Positions 47,065 to 55,088 of a DNA stretch of 64,000 nucleotides are shown in pieces; the stretch's first letter is position 1, and the number at the start of each line of letters is the position of its first letter. Where the stretch lies: the NCBI GenBank assembly GCA_044508835.1, contig JBIQHD010000007.1:110221-174220 (forward strand), read 5' to 3'. The position numbers were made by a program, and so were the translations under genes. Source of the stretch: JAKFDI01 sp044508835. Lineage in GTDB: Bacteria > Pseudomonadota > Gammaproteobacteria > Burkholderiales > Burkholderiaceae_C. Under the pieces are notes generated by a model that had not been told where the DNA came from, ran no database searches, and saw only the letters and a program-made list of their open reading frames with translations.

Positions 47065-47146
47065 CAAGCAGGCGCCGCGGATCCGGCTTTGCCGGTCCGC
47101 CAGTGCCGCCCCCTCGAGGGGGCGCGCGAAGCGCGTAGGGGGTGGG
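47065..47146 (-). repeat. interspersed palindromic repeat, copy D
   Basis: On the minus strand it starts directly after the RpfF-like gene stop (TGA-CCCACCCCCTACGCGC), followed by the CGCGC hairpin, CCCCCTCGAGGGGG, and CCGGCAAAGCCGG. The tail differs (GCGCCTGCTTGGG). It fills the gap between two convergent genes. Confidence 0.8.
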
Positions 47147-48145
47147 TCACAACTCCGTCCAGGCGGTGATGCCGGTGCCCTGCTCGTCGCCCCACTGGGT
47201 GTTGCCGTCGCGCAGCTCGCCCCAGGCGGTGTCGAGCTCGATGCGCTTGATCTCCTCGACCGCGCCTTCCTGCGCGCCGCCGGCCTTGCGGGCCTGGGCG
47301 CGGGCCAGGCGCTCCATCAGCTTCAGGTCGCGCGTGGTCAGCCCGAGCGCGGCCTCCGACCAGTACTCCACCACCTGCTGCAGCGACTCGTAGGTGATGG
47401 GCGTGACCATGCGTTGCGCCGTGAGCGCGGCGAGCGTGCCGCGCAGCCGCGGCTCGACCATGCGGACCACCTGCTCGATGGCGGCCTCGCCGTCGCCATC
47501 CTCGACCACCAGGTCGACCAGGCTGCGGCGGTGCAGCTGCTCGGCGGTGTAGAGCCGCCCGCTCAGGATCATGTCGTTGGCGACGGCGAAGCCGGCCTTG
47601 CGCACGGTGAGGTTCCACGCCCCCATGCCGGGGAACAGATTGAACAGCACCTCGGGGAAGCCGCCCTGCGCGCTGCGCTCGAAGATGACCTTGTGGAAGG
47701 GCAGCACCGATTCGAGCCCGCCGCCGAGCGTGTCGCCCTGCACCAGCACGGTGGTGTGCACGCCGCGGGCGGCGGCGTTCTCCAGCCACCACACGAGGTC
47801 GATGCAGCGCCGGCCGTACATGCGCAGCGAGTCGATGTCCTGCGCGCGCACGAGCAGCACGAACAGCGCCAGGTCGCCGCCGAAGTTGAACACCCCGGTC
47901 ACGTCGGACGAGAGCACGAGGTGCCGCACCAGGCCCGGGTTGGCCGAGATGTCGTCGAGCACGCGCTGCATCTCGGCCAGGCCCGCCAGGCTGTAGCACT
48001 GGATCGGCCGCACGTTGGTGCGCACGCGCAGCATGCCGAACTCGGAGGTCCACTCCAGCCGCAGGTACTTGTAGGGCCGGCCCAGCAGTTGCGCGAGGCC
48101 GGTGGGGCCACCGCCCGCCGGCGAGCGCCCGTACGGCGTGCTCAT
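47147..48145 (-). CDS. RpfF-like crotonase (putative DSF-type signal synthase)
   Basis: 332 residues of the crotonase superfamily with the features of RpfF, the bifunctional thioesterase/dehydratase that makes cis-2-unsaturated fatty acids (DSF) from 3-hydroxyacyl-ACP. FNFGGDLALF is at 87-96 and LVQGDTLGGGLESVL at 134-148 with Glu145. FPEVLFNLFPGMGAW at 163-177 has Glu165, and GRLYTAEQL follows near 197. RpfF uses the two equivalent Glu residues. A C-terminal extension (about 245-332) ends WTEL. The product and chain length are not predictable. Its ATG overlaps the upstream gene stop (ATGA), and its own stop enters repeat copy D. Confidence 0.82.
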   Translation of the reverse strand: MSTPYGRSPAGGGPTGLAQLLGRPYKYLRLEWTSEFGMLRVRTNVRPIQCYSLAGLAEMQRVLDDISANPGLVRHLVLSSDVTGVFNFGGDLALFVLLVRAQDIDSLRMYGRRCIDLVWWLENAAARGVHTTVLVQGDTLGGGLESVLPFHKVIFERSAQGGFPEVLFNLFPGMGAWNLTVRKAGFAVANDMILSGRLYTAEQLHRRSLVDLVVEDGDGEAAIEQVVRMVEPRLRGTLAALTAQRMVTPITYESLQQVVEYWSEAALGLTTRDLKLMERLARAQARKAGGAQEGAVEEIKRIELDTAWGELRDGNTQWGDEQGTGITAWTEL

Positions 48146-48789
48146 ACCGTCTCGATGATGCGCGTGAAGTGGTGGAAGTTGAGCTCCACCGAGTCGATCA
48201 CCGCCTCCTGCGCCTGGGCGTCCTCGAGCGTGTTCAGGATGGTGCGCAGCTCGGCCATGTGCTTGGCGTCCATCGTGGCGTGCGAGCTGATGAAGGACAC
48301 GCCGCGCTCGCCCTCGAGCAGCAGCGACTCCCTGATGGCGCTGGCGAACGGCCCGCCGTACACCGAGGCGATGACCTCCAGCGTGTAGAGCATGCCCAGC
48401 ACCGAGCAGGGGTGGCGCCGGTCGGCGGCCCAGTAGTTGTAGCCGATGAGCGCGCGGGTGAAGGGCGTGGGCTGGTGGTCGAGCGCCGAGGCCCGCGGCA
48501 CGCCGACGGCCTCGAGGTCGTTCATCACCCATTCCTCGTGGCCCTTCTCCTCTTCCATGTGCTCGTAGAGGAAGTAGCGGATCTGGCGCTCGCTGTCGGC
48601 GATGCGGCTGGCCGCGGCGGCGGACACCGGGTTGAAGTGCCACACCACGTGGTAGAGCTCCAGCAGCAGCTTGCGGTAGCGCTCGATGGGCAGGCCTTGG
48701 GCCACCGAATCGAGCACGACGGGATGGTTCTCGAAGGCGCGGCGCGCTTCGTCGGTGCGGACCACGAGGTCGGCGAAGAACATGGGCAT
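48142..48789 (-). CDS. haem-oxygenase-like iron-containing redox enzyme (HDO family)
   Basis: 215 residues, all-helical. The fold resembles TenA/PqqC/UndA-type haem-oxygenase-like di-iron oxidases. Likely metal ligands are Glu76 or Glu81 and His84 in YEHMEEEKGHEEW, Glu138 in YTLEVIA, and His170/Asp174/His177 in SSHATMDAKHM. Such enzymes activate O2 to oxidise fatty acids (UndA), amines or amino acids. It is translated with the RpfF-like gene by a 4-base overlap, so its substrate is probably the fatty acid made by that enzyme or its precursor. No pqq or thiamine genes are near. GGAG lies 9 bases before the ATG. Confidence 0.8.
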   Translation of the reverse strand: MPMFFADLVVRTDEARRAFENHPVVLDSVAQGLPIERYRKLLLELYHVVWHFNPVSAAAASRIADSERQIRYFLYEHMEEEKGHEEWVMNDLEAVGVPRASALDHQPTPFTRALIGYNYWAADRRHPCSVLGMLYTLEVIASVYGGPFASAIRESLLLEGERGVSFISSHATMDAKHMAELRTILNTLEDAQAQEAVIDSVELNFHHFTRIIETV

Positions 48790-49001
48790 GAAAGGGGACT
48801 CCAACGACAGGATTCTTGTACTTCGGCGGGGCGGCCGGCGGCACGGCCGGCCGCTCGTTCGATGCCGCGGATTGTGCGGCCTGCCGTCGGCATGGCGAAG
48901 ACTTTTCCTGCGTCCTCGTAACAACGCGCGAGCCCGCGCGGCCCGGTCCATGGGCCGGCCGTCGGGCAGCACGGCCCCACCGCGCCCGGGCGGGCGCAGC
49001 C

Positions 49002-49334
49002 CTAGTTGTGCAGCCCGCTCGGCTCCACCAGCGACAGCCGCGTCGACACCGCGGCATTCGCGCCGTTGGCGCGCCGGTCGACCGGCAGGTGCGCGCTGGC
49101 CGGGGCGAAGTCGAGCAGCAGCTGGAAGGTCATGTCGTAGTTCTCGTCGAACGCGAGGATGCGCTCGACCACGACGAACTGGTAGCTGCCGATGTGGTGG
49201 TCGGTCAGCAGGTCGCCCTTGACGGGGTAGAGCCCGTTGGGCAGGTCCCACTGGGTCTGCAGGTTGGTGAGCCCGGCGGCCTCGAGCGCCGCCTCGACGT
49301 GCGGCATGAAGACCGCGCTGAACATCACTGCCAT
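49002..49334 (-). CDS. small protein of unknown function
   Basis: 110 residues, soluble, no family recognised. It is mixed alpha/beta: an N-terminal helix (FMPHVEAALEAAG), a TDHHIGSYQFVVVERIL segment near 45-60, and a hydrophobic strand (TFQLLLDFAP). GGGGAGGAG stands directly before the ATG; the second Met (three codons on) has better spacing. It is on the same strand as the iron enzyme and RpfF-like genes, 212 bases upstream, with no terminator I can see, so it could belong to the same unit. Confidence 0.6.
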   Translation of the reverse strand: MAVMFSAVFMPHVEAALEAAGLTNLQTQWDLPNGLYPVKGDLLTDHHIGSYQFVVVERILAFDENYDMTFQLLLDFAPASAHLPVDRRANGANAAVSTRLSLVEPSGLHN

Positions 49335-49376
49335 GGCTCCTCCCCGTGGGTTTGCGTCGATGCCTGGGAATCGACG

Positions 49377-49407
49377 AGAAAGGGCGGCCCCTGCGCGGCG
49401 GCCGCCC
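49377..49407 (-). terminator. terminator after the PEP-CTERM gene
   Basis: On the minus strand, 24 bases after the PEP-CTERM stop, the stem GGGCGGCC/GGCCGCCC (8 pairs, 10-base loop) is followed by TTTCTC. The T run is weak. It separates the PEP-CTERM gene from the 110-residue gene. Confidence 0.5.
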
Positions 49408-49430
49408 TGTGGATCACCCGGCGCGGGGGA

Positions 49431-50243
49431 TCAGTCGTTGCGCCGCCGCGTGGCGACGAAGCCCACGGCCAGCAGGCCGCCGAGCATCAGCGCATAGGTC
49501 TCGGGCTCGGGGATCGCGCCCACCACCACGTTGCGCATGTCGGCGCTGCCGGCCAGGCAGGCCGGGCCGCCGGGGCACTCGCCCGGATGCGGGATGAACA
49601 CGTTGCTGTACGACAGCCCGATCTGCATGTCGGCATTGCCGCCGAAGATGGCGGCGATGGTGTTGGTGTCGAAGTACGTGTTGGCGATGGCGCCGGCACC
49701 GGCGGTGTTGCCGTTCATCGAGCCCGAGAGGTCCACGCTCGCCAGGCCCGCCCCGTTGCCGGCCGCGTTCGGGCTGCCGATGTTGTTGCCCGTGCCGCCG
49801 AAGGTGTTGCCCGCGGCGTCGATCTGGTGGCCGGCCAGCGTCAGGAACAGCGCGCCGTTGGTGGCGGCCGCCAGGTCGGTGGCCGAGTCGGGGCTGGCGA
49901 ACGGGTTGAAGTCGGCGTCGGCGCCGAAGCCGAGGTAGAAGTTCACCCAGCCGCCGGTGAAGCTGATCGCGCCGGACGACAGCGCCGTCGTCTCGTAGCC
50001 GCCGAAGCTGTAGGTCAGCTCGCAGCCGGCGCACAGGTCGCTGATCGACGCGCCGTTGATCGACGCCACCTCGCCGTAGCCGGAGAGCGTCTGGCCCGTG
50101 CCGGTGATCACGTTCTGGAACACCGAGGCGACGACGAGGGCGTTGCCCGAGGGCACCTCGAGGCCGCCGATGTCCAGGGCCATGGTGGAGGCGGAGGTCG
50201 CCAACAGCGCTCCACCCGCCAGGACTTGCAATTTCTTGATCAT
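49431..50243 (-). CDS. PEP-CTERM sorting domain-containing protein
   Basis: 270 residues. Signal peptide (LAGGALLATSASTMA), then a Gly/Ala/Asn-rich extracellular body with two Cys pairs (LCAGCE, ECPGGPACL). The C-terminal sorting tail has IPEPETYA, a hydrophobic helix and the basic end ATRRRND. Exosortase (encoded elsewhere) cleaves such tails and the protein joins the exopolysaccharide matrix. CAGGAG is 7 bases before the ATG. A candidate sigma-54 promoter lies about 80 bases upstream, in line with PrsK/PrsR/RpoN control of PEP-CTERM genes in floc-forming relatives. Confidence 0.93.
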   Translation of the reverse strand: MIKKLQVLAGGALLATSASTMALDIGGLEVPSGNALVVASVFQNVITGTGQTLSGYGEVASINGASISDLCAGCELTYSFGGYETTALSSGAISFTGGWVNFYLGFGADADFNPFASPDSATDLAAATNGALFLTLAGHQIDAAGNTFGGTGNNIGSPNAAGNGAGLASVDLSGSMNGNTAGAGAIANTYFDTNTIAAIFGGNADMQIGLSYSNVFIPHPGECPGGPACLAGSADMRNVVVGAIPEPETYALMLGGLLAVGFVATRRRND

Positions 50244-50606
50244 GTGGGGACTCCTGAAGCCAAAAAATGCGCCTGCGGAACGGCGACGCCGGCTCCGCCG
50301 AAAAGGCACAGCGCCCGATTGGCAATCAAGTGGCCTGCCCGCCGGCGAAAAGCGCCGCGGCGCCGCAAGCCCCGTGGATACGGGCTCCCCCGCCCCGGCC
50401 CCGGGCGAGCGGCCGCCGCGGCGGCCCCCTCAGCGGAAAAATCTGCCGCAGCGACGACACGCCGTGCGCAGGGTTGCGCCGCCGCGGCCCGGACTTTCTG
50501 TGACACTGAACACATTCCGCACCACATTCCCACGGGCGCGCCGTTTGCTGCCTTCGCCCGGAATGGATCCCCGGCGTCCCTCCCGTCCGCCTCCGAGGCT
50601 GCAGTC
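50244..50606. other. 363-base intergenic region between divergent genes
   Basis: No credible ORF. On the minus side it holds the PEP-CTERM 5' region: ribosome site, a six-T run at about 50265-50270, several GC hairpins and the GG-N10-GC promoter candidate. On the plus side only the GAGG before the GTG of the next gene and a relatively AT-rich stretch (50510-50535, GTGACACTGAACACATTCCG) that may hold its promoter. I see no repeat or RNA gene. Confidence 0.6.
50322..50335 (-). promoter_or_regulatory. candidate sigma-54 (RpoN) promoter of the PEP-CTERM gene
   Basis: On the minus strand the sequence AGGCCACTTGATTGCCA has GG and GC separated by exactly 10 bases, the spacing of -24/-12 promoters, with the TTGC half well kept. 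Expected start about 50310, leaving a 67-base leader. One match of this kind can occur by chance; the link to PEP-CTERM/RpoN control raises it. Confidence 0.4.
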
Positions 50607-50936
50607 GTGAACACCCCGATCGAGACCGGCACCGTGAAGCCTGCGCCCCAGCACCCCGCCCAGATCCGGCAGGGCACGATCGTGGCCGGCCACCGGCACG
50701 CCTACACCGGCGTCTACTTCCACTACCGCGCGATCTACGCCCCCGACGGCGCGAACATCGACTGGCTCGCCACCGTCACCTTCAACGGCGCCACGGTGGC
50801 CGACCTGTCGGGCTCGGAGCCCTTCACCGGCGAGAGCGTGGCGGCGGCCGTCACCAACGCGGTGGCCGACGCCATCGACCGGCGCGACTTCTTCGACTCG
50901 ACCGGCCCCGGCCAGCTCAACGAGCTCAGCGAATAG
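50607..50936 (+). CDS. small protein of unknown function
   Basis: 109 residues from GTG 50607 (GAGG 8 bases upstream). Predicted mostly beta followed by a helix: GTIVAGHRHAYTGVYFHY, DWLATVTFNGATVADLSG, then AAAVTNAVADAIDRRDFF. No signal peptide, no known family. Composition is gene-like and the gene ends cleanly before the convergent acetyltransferase gene. Confidence 0.6.
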   Translation: MNTPIETGTVKPAPQHPAQIRQGTIVAGHRHAYTGVYFHYRAIYAPDGANIDWLATVTFNGATVADLSGSEPFTGESVAAAVTNAVADAIDRRDFFDSTGPGQLNELSE

Positions 50937-50962
50937 CCGGCGGCGGGCCGTTCCCCGGCCGG

Positions 50963-51472
50963 TCAGCGCGGCGGGCCGCCGTCGAGCAGCAGTTGCATCC
51001 AGGTGAGGTCGAGCCAGCGGCCGAACTTGGTGCCGACCTCCCGCATGCGCCCCACCTCCTCGAAGCCGAGCCGCCGGTGCAGCGCGATGGAGGCGGCGTT
51101 CTCCGACTCGATCGCCCCGACCATGGCGTGCTTGCCGCGCGCGCGGGCCTGCGCGATCAGCGCTTCCATCAGCCGCGCGGCCACGCCGGCGCGGCGGGCA
51201 TCGGCGCGCACGTAGATCGAGTGCTCGACGGTGTGGCGGTAGCCGTCGAAGGCGCGGAAGTCGCCGAAGGACGCATAGCCGACCACGCCGCGCGCGCCGT
51301 CGGCCGCCACCAGCACCGGGTGGCGGCCGGCGCTGCGCAGGGCCAGCCACTGGCGGCGGTTGTCGGCGTCCACCTCGGCGTCGTTCCAGATCGCGGTGGT
51401 GTGGCGCACGGCGTCGTTGTAGATGCCGGCCAGCGCGGGCGCGTCGCCGGCCGTGGCCTGTCGGATGTCCAT
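50963..51472 (-). CDS. GNAT family N-acetyltransferase (phosphinothricin acetyltransferase-like)
   Basis: 169 residues. GNAT core with GVVGYASFGDFRAFDGYRHT near 63, the acetyl-CoA loop VRADARRAGVAARLMEAL near 88-105, and SENAASIALHRRLGFEEVG near 123. The SxFG/DFRxF and YRHTVEHSIYV pattern is that of the Pat/Bar subgroup, which acetylates amino-acid-like amines. The true substrate is unknown. Confidence 0.9.
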   Translation of the reverse strand: MDIRQATAGDAPALAGIYNDAVRHTTAIWNDAEVDADNRRQWLALRSAGRHPVLVAADGARGVVGYASFGDFRAFDGYRHTVEHSIYVRADARRAGVAARLMEALIAQARARGKHAMVGAIESENAASIALHRRLGFEEVGRMREVGTKFGRWLDLTWMQLLLDGGPPR

Positions 51473-51637
51473 GGCGTGCTCCTGTCGGGGGCCGCCGGGG
51501 CCGGCGGCCGGTGCATCGCGGCGATTCTGTCGCAGCGGCGCCCCCGCCTCCCCCGGAAGGGGGCCACCGCCGGCGGGATGTCGCACCCCCCGGGGCCGGC
51601 GGCAGCATTCGCGCCTCTGTCGTTCCGGGAGCCCCGC

Positions 51638-51892
51638 ATGTACTTCGACGAACACAACGAAGGCGACTACCGCATCTACGCCGGCGCCCTCGAATCGCCC
51701 ACCGGCGACGGCTTCACGGCCGCCGTGGTGGTGAACCGGCTGCAGGGCGCGGACCGCACGCCGCGCGAGGCCTTCCGCGACGAGCGCATCGCCGGCGGCC
51801 ACCGCTGGGCCTCGCCCGACGAGGCGCTGGCCTACGCCGTGAACCGCGCCCGCCAGCTCATCCGCACGCGCGCGCCCTGCCTGGCCTGCTGA
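51638..51892 (+). CDS. small protein of unknown function
   Basis: 84 residues (MYFDEHNEGDYRIYAGALES...), beta-rich start with a helical end, and a C-terminal CLAC. No signal peptide. GGGAG is 8 bases upstream and a strong terminator follows the stop, which supports a real single-gene transcript. No family recognised. Confidence 0.65.
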   Translation: MYFDEHNEGDYRIYAGALESPTGDGFTAAVVVNRLQGADRTPREAFRDERIAGGHRWASPDEALAYAVNRARQLIRTRAPCLAC

Positions 51893-51917
51893 CGCGGCCC
51901 GCCCCGCCTTCCCGACA

Positions 51918-51945
51918 GCGCGCCCCCGGCGCGCTTTTCTTTTTT
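51918..51945 (+). terminator. intrinsic terminator
   Basis: Perfect 7-bp stem GCGCGCC/GGCGCGC with loop CCC, followed by TTTTCTTTTTT. It stands 25 bases after the 84-residue gene and before the MFS transporter gene. Confidence 0.85.
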
Positions 51946-52028
51946 CCGGCCCTTTGGGCGCACCCGGCGTGCGCCTTTCCCACGCCGGCGGCCGGCCCGC
52001 GCACGGCCGTGCGGCACACTCGCCGTGC

Positions 52029-53489
52029 ATGACGGTCATCCACAGCGACCTCCACCACCGCCTCGACCGGCTGCCGTGGTCCCGCTGGCACTGGCGCGTG
52101 GTCGTGGCGCTCGGCGTGGCCTGGATCCTCGACGGGCTCGAGGTCACGCTGGTCGGCTCCATCGGCGCGGTGCTGGAGCGCGACGACACCCTGGCGCTCA
52201 GCGCCACGCAGATCGGCTGGACGGGCTCGGTGTACGTGGCCGGGGCGGTGATCGGCGCGCTGGTCTTCGGCCGCATGGCCGACCGCCTCGGGCGCAAGCG
52301 GCTGTTCCTCGTCACGCTGGCGGTCTACATGGCGGCCACGCTGGCCACCGGCTTCTCGTTCGACTTCGCCACCTTCGCGCTGTGCCGGTTCCTCACCGGC
52401 CTGGGCATCGGCGGCGAGTACGCGGCCATCAACTCGGCCATCGACGAGCTGATCCCGGCGCGCGTGCGCGGACGCGTCAACCTCGCCATCAACGGCAGCT
52501 TCTGGGTCGGCGCGGCGCTGGGCGCGGGCATGAGCCTGGTGCTGCTCGACCCGCGGGTGATCGGGCCGGTGATCGGCTGGCGCGTCGGCTTCCTGATGGG
52601 CGCGGTGCTGGCGGTGGCGATGCTGCTGGTGCGCCGGCACGTGCCGGAGAGCCCGCGCTGGCTGCTCTCGCGCGGGCGGGCCGACGAGGCGCGCCGCATC
52701 GTCGAGGAGATCGAGTCCGCCGTGCGCGCGCAGCACGGCGCGCTGCCGGCCGCCGGCGCGGCGCTCGCGCTGCGGGCGCGGGCCGCGCCCTCGCTGCGCG
52801 AGGTGGTGCACGTGCTGCTGCGGCGCTACCGCCAGCGCAGCGCGGTGGCGCTCGCGCTGATGCTCTCGCAGGCCTTCTTCTACAACGCCATCTTCTTCAC
52901 CTACGCGCTGGTGCTCACGCGCTTCCACGGCGTGGACGAGGCGAAGGTGGCGCTCTACATCTTCCCGTTCGCGCTCGGCAACGTGCTGGGGCCGCTGCTG
53001 CTCGGGCCGCTGTTCGACCGCATCGGGCGGCGCGTGATGATCGGCGCCACCTACACGCTCTCGGGCGTGGGCCTGGCGCTCACCGGCTACGCCTTCATGC
53101 AGGGCTGGCTCGACGCGCGCAGCCAGGCGCTGTGCTGGTCGGCGGTGTTCTTCCTCGCCTCGGCGGCGGCGAGCTCGGCCTACCTCACGGTGAGCGAGGT
53201 GTTCCCGCTGGAGATGCGCGCGCTGGCGATCTCGGTCTTCTACGCGGTGGGCACGGGCGCGGGCGGCTTCGCGGCGCCGGCGCTGTTCGGCGCGCTGATC
53301 GAGAGCGGCCGCCCGGGCGCGGTGGCCACGGGCTATGCGATCGGCGCGGCGCTGGTCGTCGCGGCCGGCCTGGTCGCGCTGCGCTGGGGCGTGAACGCGG
53401 AGCGCCGCTCGCTGGAGGACATCGCGCCGCCGCTCGGGGCGGCGGGCGGCGCGCACCCGGCGCCGCCCGTCAGCCGTCCGAAAGGCTGA
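52029..53489 (+). CDS. MFS transporter (sugar/organic acid type)
   Basis: 486 residues, 12 helices. MFS signatures: GRMADRLGRKRLFL near 80 (loop 2-3), LGIGGEYAAINSAIDELIPARVRGR near 128-152, RRHVPESPRWLLSRGRADEA near 203, and FDRIGRRVMIG near 331. This pattern is that of the sugar porter/AAHS-like carriers; the substrate is not clear. Its last 20 bases overlap the convergent GGDEF gene. Confidence 0.9.
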   Translation: MTVIHSDLHHRLDRLPWSRWHWRVVVALGVAWILDGLEVTLVGSIGAVLERDDTLALSATQIGWTGSVYVAGAVIGALVFGRMADRLGRKRLFLVTLAVYMAATLATGFSFDFATFALCRFLTGLGIGGEYAAINSAIDELIPARVRGRVNLAINGSFWVGAALGAGMSLVLLDPRVIGPVIGWRVGFLMGAVLAVAMLLVRRHVPESPRWLLSRGRADEARRIVEEIESAVRAQHGALPAAGAALALRARAAPSLREVVHVLLRRYRQRSAVALALMLSQAFFYNAIFFTYALVLTRFHGVDEAKVALYIFPFALGNVLGPLLLGPLFDRIGRRVMIGATYTLSGVGLALTGYAFMQGWLDARSQALCWSAVFFLASAAASSAYLTVSEVFPLEMRALAISVFYAVGTGAGGFAAPALFGALIESGRPGAVATGYAIGAALVVAAGLVALRWGVNAERRSLEDIAPPLGAAGGAHPAPPVSRPKG

Positions 53490-55080
53490 AGGTGTTGCGC
53501 CCGGCCCGCTTGGCCGCGTACAGCGCCGCGTCCGCCCGGGCCAGCAGTTCGTCGGCGCTGCGCATGTCCGGGCCCGCCGCCGCCACGCCGATGCTCGTGG
53601 TGACCTGGAGCGCCCCGCCGTCGACGGCCATCGGCACCGCCATGCCGGCGACGATCTTGGCGGCCACGAGGCTCGCCTCCTCGCGCGCGTTCAGGCCCTC
53701 GATGATGATGACGAACTCGTCGCCCGCCAGCCGCGCGACGGTGTCGGTCGCGCGCACGGCCGCGCGCAGGCGCTGCGCGAACTCCTGCAGCACCGCGTCG
53801 CCCACGCCGTGGCCGCGCGTGTCGTTGATGGCCTTGAAGTGGTCGATGTCGAGGTACATCAGCGCCATCGGCCGCTGCGCGCGCGGGCTGCGCGCCAGCG
53901 CCTCGTCCAGCTTCTCCAGGAAGCGGCGGCGGTTGGGCAGGCCGGTGAGCGCGTCCACGCGCGCGAGCTCGTGCAGCTGGCGCTCGGCGGCCTTCATGGC
54001 GGTGATGTCGGTGGAGAGCGCGTACACGCCCGCCACGCTGCCGTCGGGCCGCTTGTCGGGCAGGTAGCGGGTGTGCAGGCAGCGCGTCTCGCCGCCCACG
54101 TCCCATTCGATCTCGAACGACACCGGCTCGCCGGCCAGCGCGCGGGCGAGGTGGGCCTCGCGCGTGGCGAGCGCGGCCGCGTCGAGCGAGGTTTCGCGCA
54201 GCGAGCGCCCGATGAGCGACTGCGCGTCGACGCCGAGCACCCGGCCGTAGTAGGCGTTGACGAACTCATAGGTCGACTGCGGCGAGAGGTAGGCCACCAG
54301 CGCCGGCACGTTGTCGGTGATGGTGCGCACGCGCCGCTCGGACGCCTCGCGCCGCGCCGCCTCGTCCTGCAGCTGCCGCGTGCGCTCGGCCAGCGACTGC
54401 GTCATCGCGTCGAAGCTGTGCGCGAGGTGGCCGAGCTCGTCGTCGCTGTCGATGCCGATGCGCACGTCCAGGCGGCCCGCCTCGACCGCGCGCGTGGCTT
54501 CCTCGATGCGGCGCAGCGGACGCAGCACGCGGCGCGCGAACCAGAAGGCCTGGCCGAACAGCAGCAGCGCCAGCGCGCCGACCGAGACGCCGGCGACATT
54601 GCGAAAGCGCTGCTGCGCCTCGCGCTGCGCCTGCGCGGCGGCGCGCGACCATTCGTAGACGCCGTCCACCAGGGCCTGCGCCTCGTTGGTGAGCTGGTCG
54701 ACCAGCAGCTCGATGCGGCGCGCCGGCCGGGAGGGCGTCTCGCGCAGGCGGGCGAACTGGGCGGGCAGCTGCCGCGCGGCCGCGCGCAGCTGCTCCAGGG
54801 CCTCGCCCTCGCGCACCCGGGGCGCCGCCGCGGCCAGCGCGTCCGACAGCCGGGCGTGCGCGTGCTGCCACTGATCGGCCACGCGCGCGCTGAAGTAGCG
54901 CGGGTACTCCTGGGTCAGCACCAGCAGCAGCGACACCTCGCGCGCGGCGGCGCGGGCGCGCTCCTGTTCCTGCTCGGCCTGCGCCGACGCGTACACCGCC
55001 GCCGCCAGCGCCGCGGCCACCGCGCACGCCACGGCCACCGCCAGGACGGCCGAGACGCGAAGCCGGGTGCGGATGGACAT
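53470..55080 (-). CDS. membrane HAMP-PAS-GGDEF diguanylate cyclase
   Basis: 536 residues. First membrane helix (about 11-32), a periplasmic helical sensor (35-165), second helix (about 168-188), HAMP (about 190-245, RIEEATRAVEAGRLDVRI), PAS (about 260-375), and GGDEF (about 380-535). The active motif is AGDEF (ARLAGDEFVIII), an accepted active variant, with LDIDHFKAINDTRGHGVGD nearby. It makes c-di-GMP in response to a periplasmic signal. It starts 8 bases after the stop of the periplasmic binding protein gene, the natural candidate for its signal source. Confidence 0.9.
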   Translation of the reverse strand: MSIRTRLRVSAVLAVAVACAVAAALAAAVYASAQAEQEQERARAAAREVSLLLVLTQEYPRYFSARVADQWQHAHARLSDALAAAAPRVREGEALEQLRAAARQLPAQFARLRETPSRPARRIELLVDQLTNEAQALVDGVYEWSRAAAQAQREAQQRFRNVAGVSVGALALLLFGQAFWFARRVLRPLRRIEEATRAVEAGRLDVRIGIDSDDELGHLAHSFDAMTQSLAERTRQLQDEAARREASERRVRTITDNVPALVAYLSPQSTYEFVNAYYGRVLGVDAQSLIGRSLRETSLDAAALATREAHLARALAGEPVSFEIEWDVGGETRCLHTRYLPDKRPDGSVAGVYALSTDITAMKAAERQLHELARVDALTGLPNRRRFLEKLDEALARSPRAQRPMALMYLDIDHFKAINDTRGHGVGDAVLQEFAQRLRAAVRATDTVARLAGDEFVIIIEGLNAREEASLVAAKIVAGMAVPMAVDGGALQVTTSIGVAAAGPDMRSADELLARADAALYAAKRAGRNTFSLSDG

Positions 55081-55088
55081 GCGGCGGA

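Noticed and set aside
48142..48789. PqqC or TenA assignment for the haem-oxygenase-like protein
   Set aside because: No pqq or thiamine gene is in the window, and the ligand pattern with EEEKGHEEW fits the non-haem-iron HDO group better.
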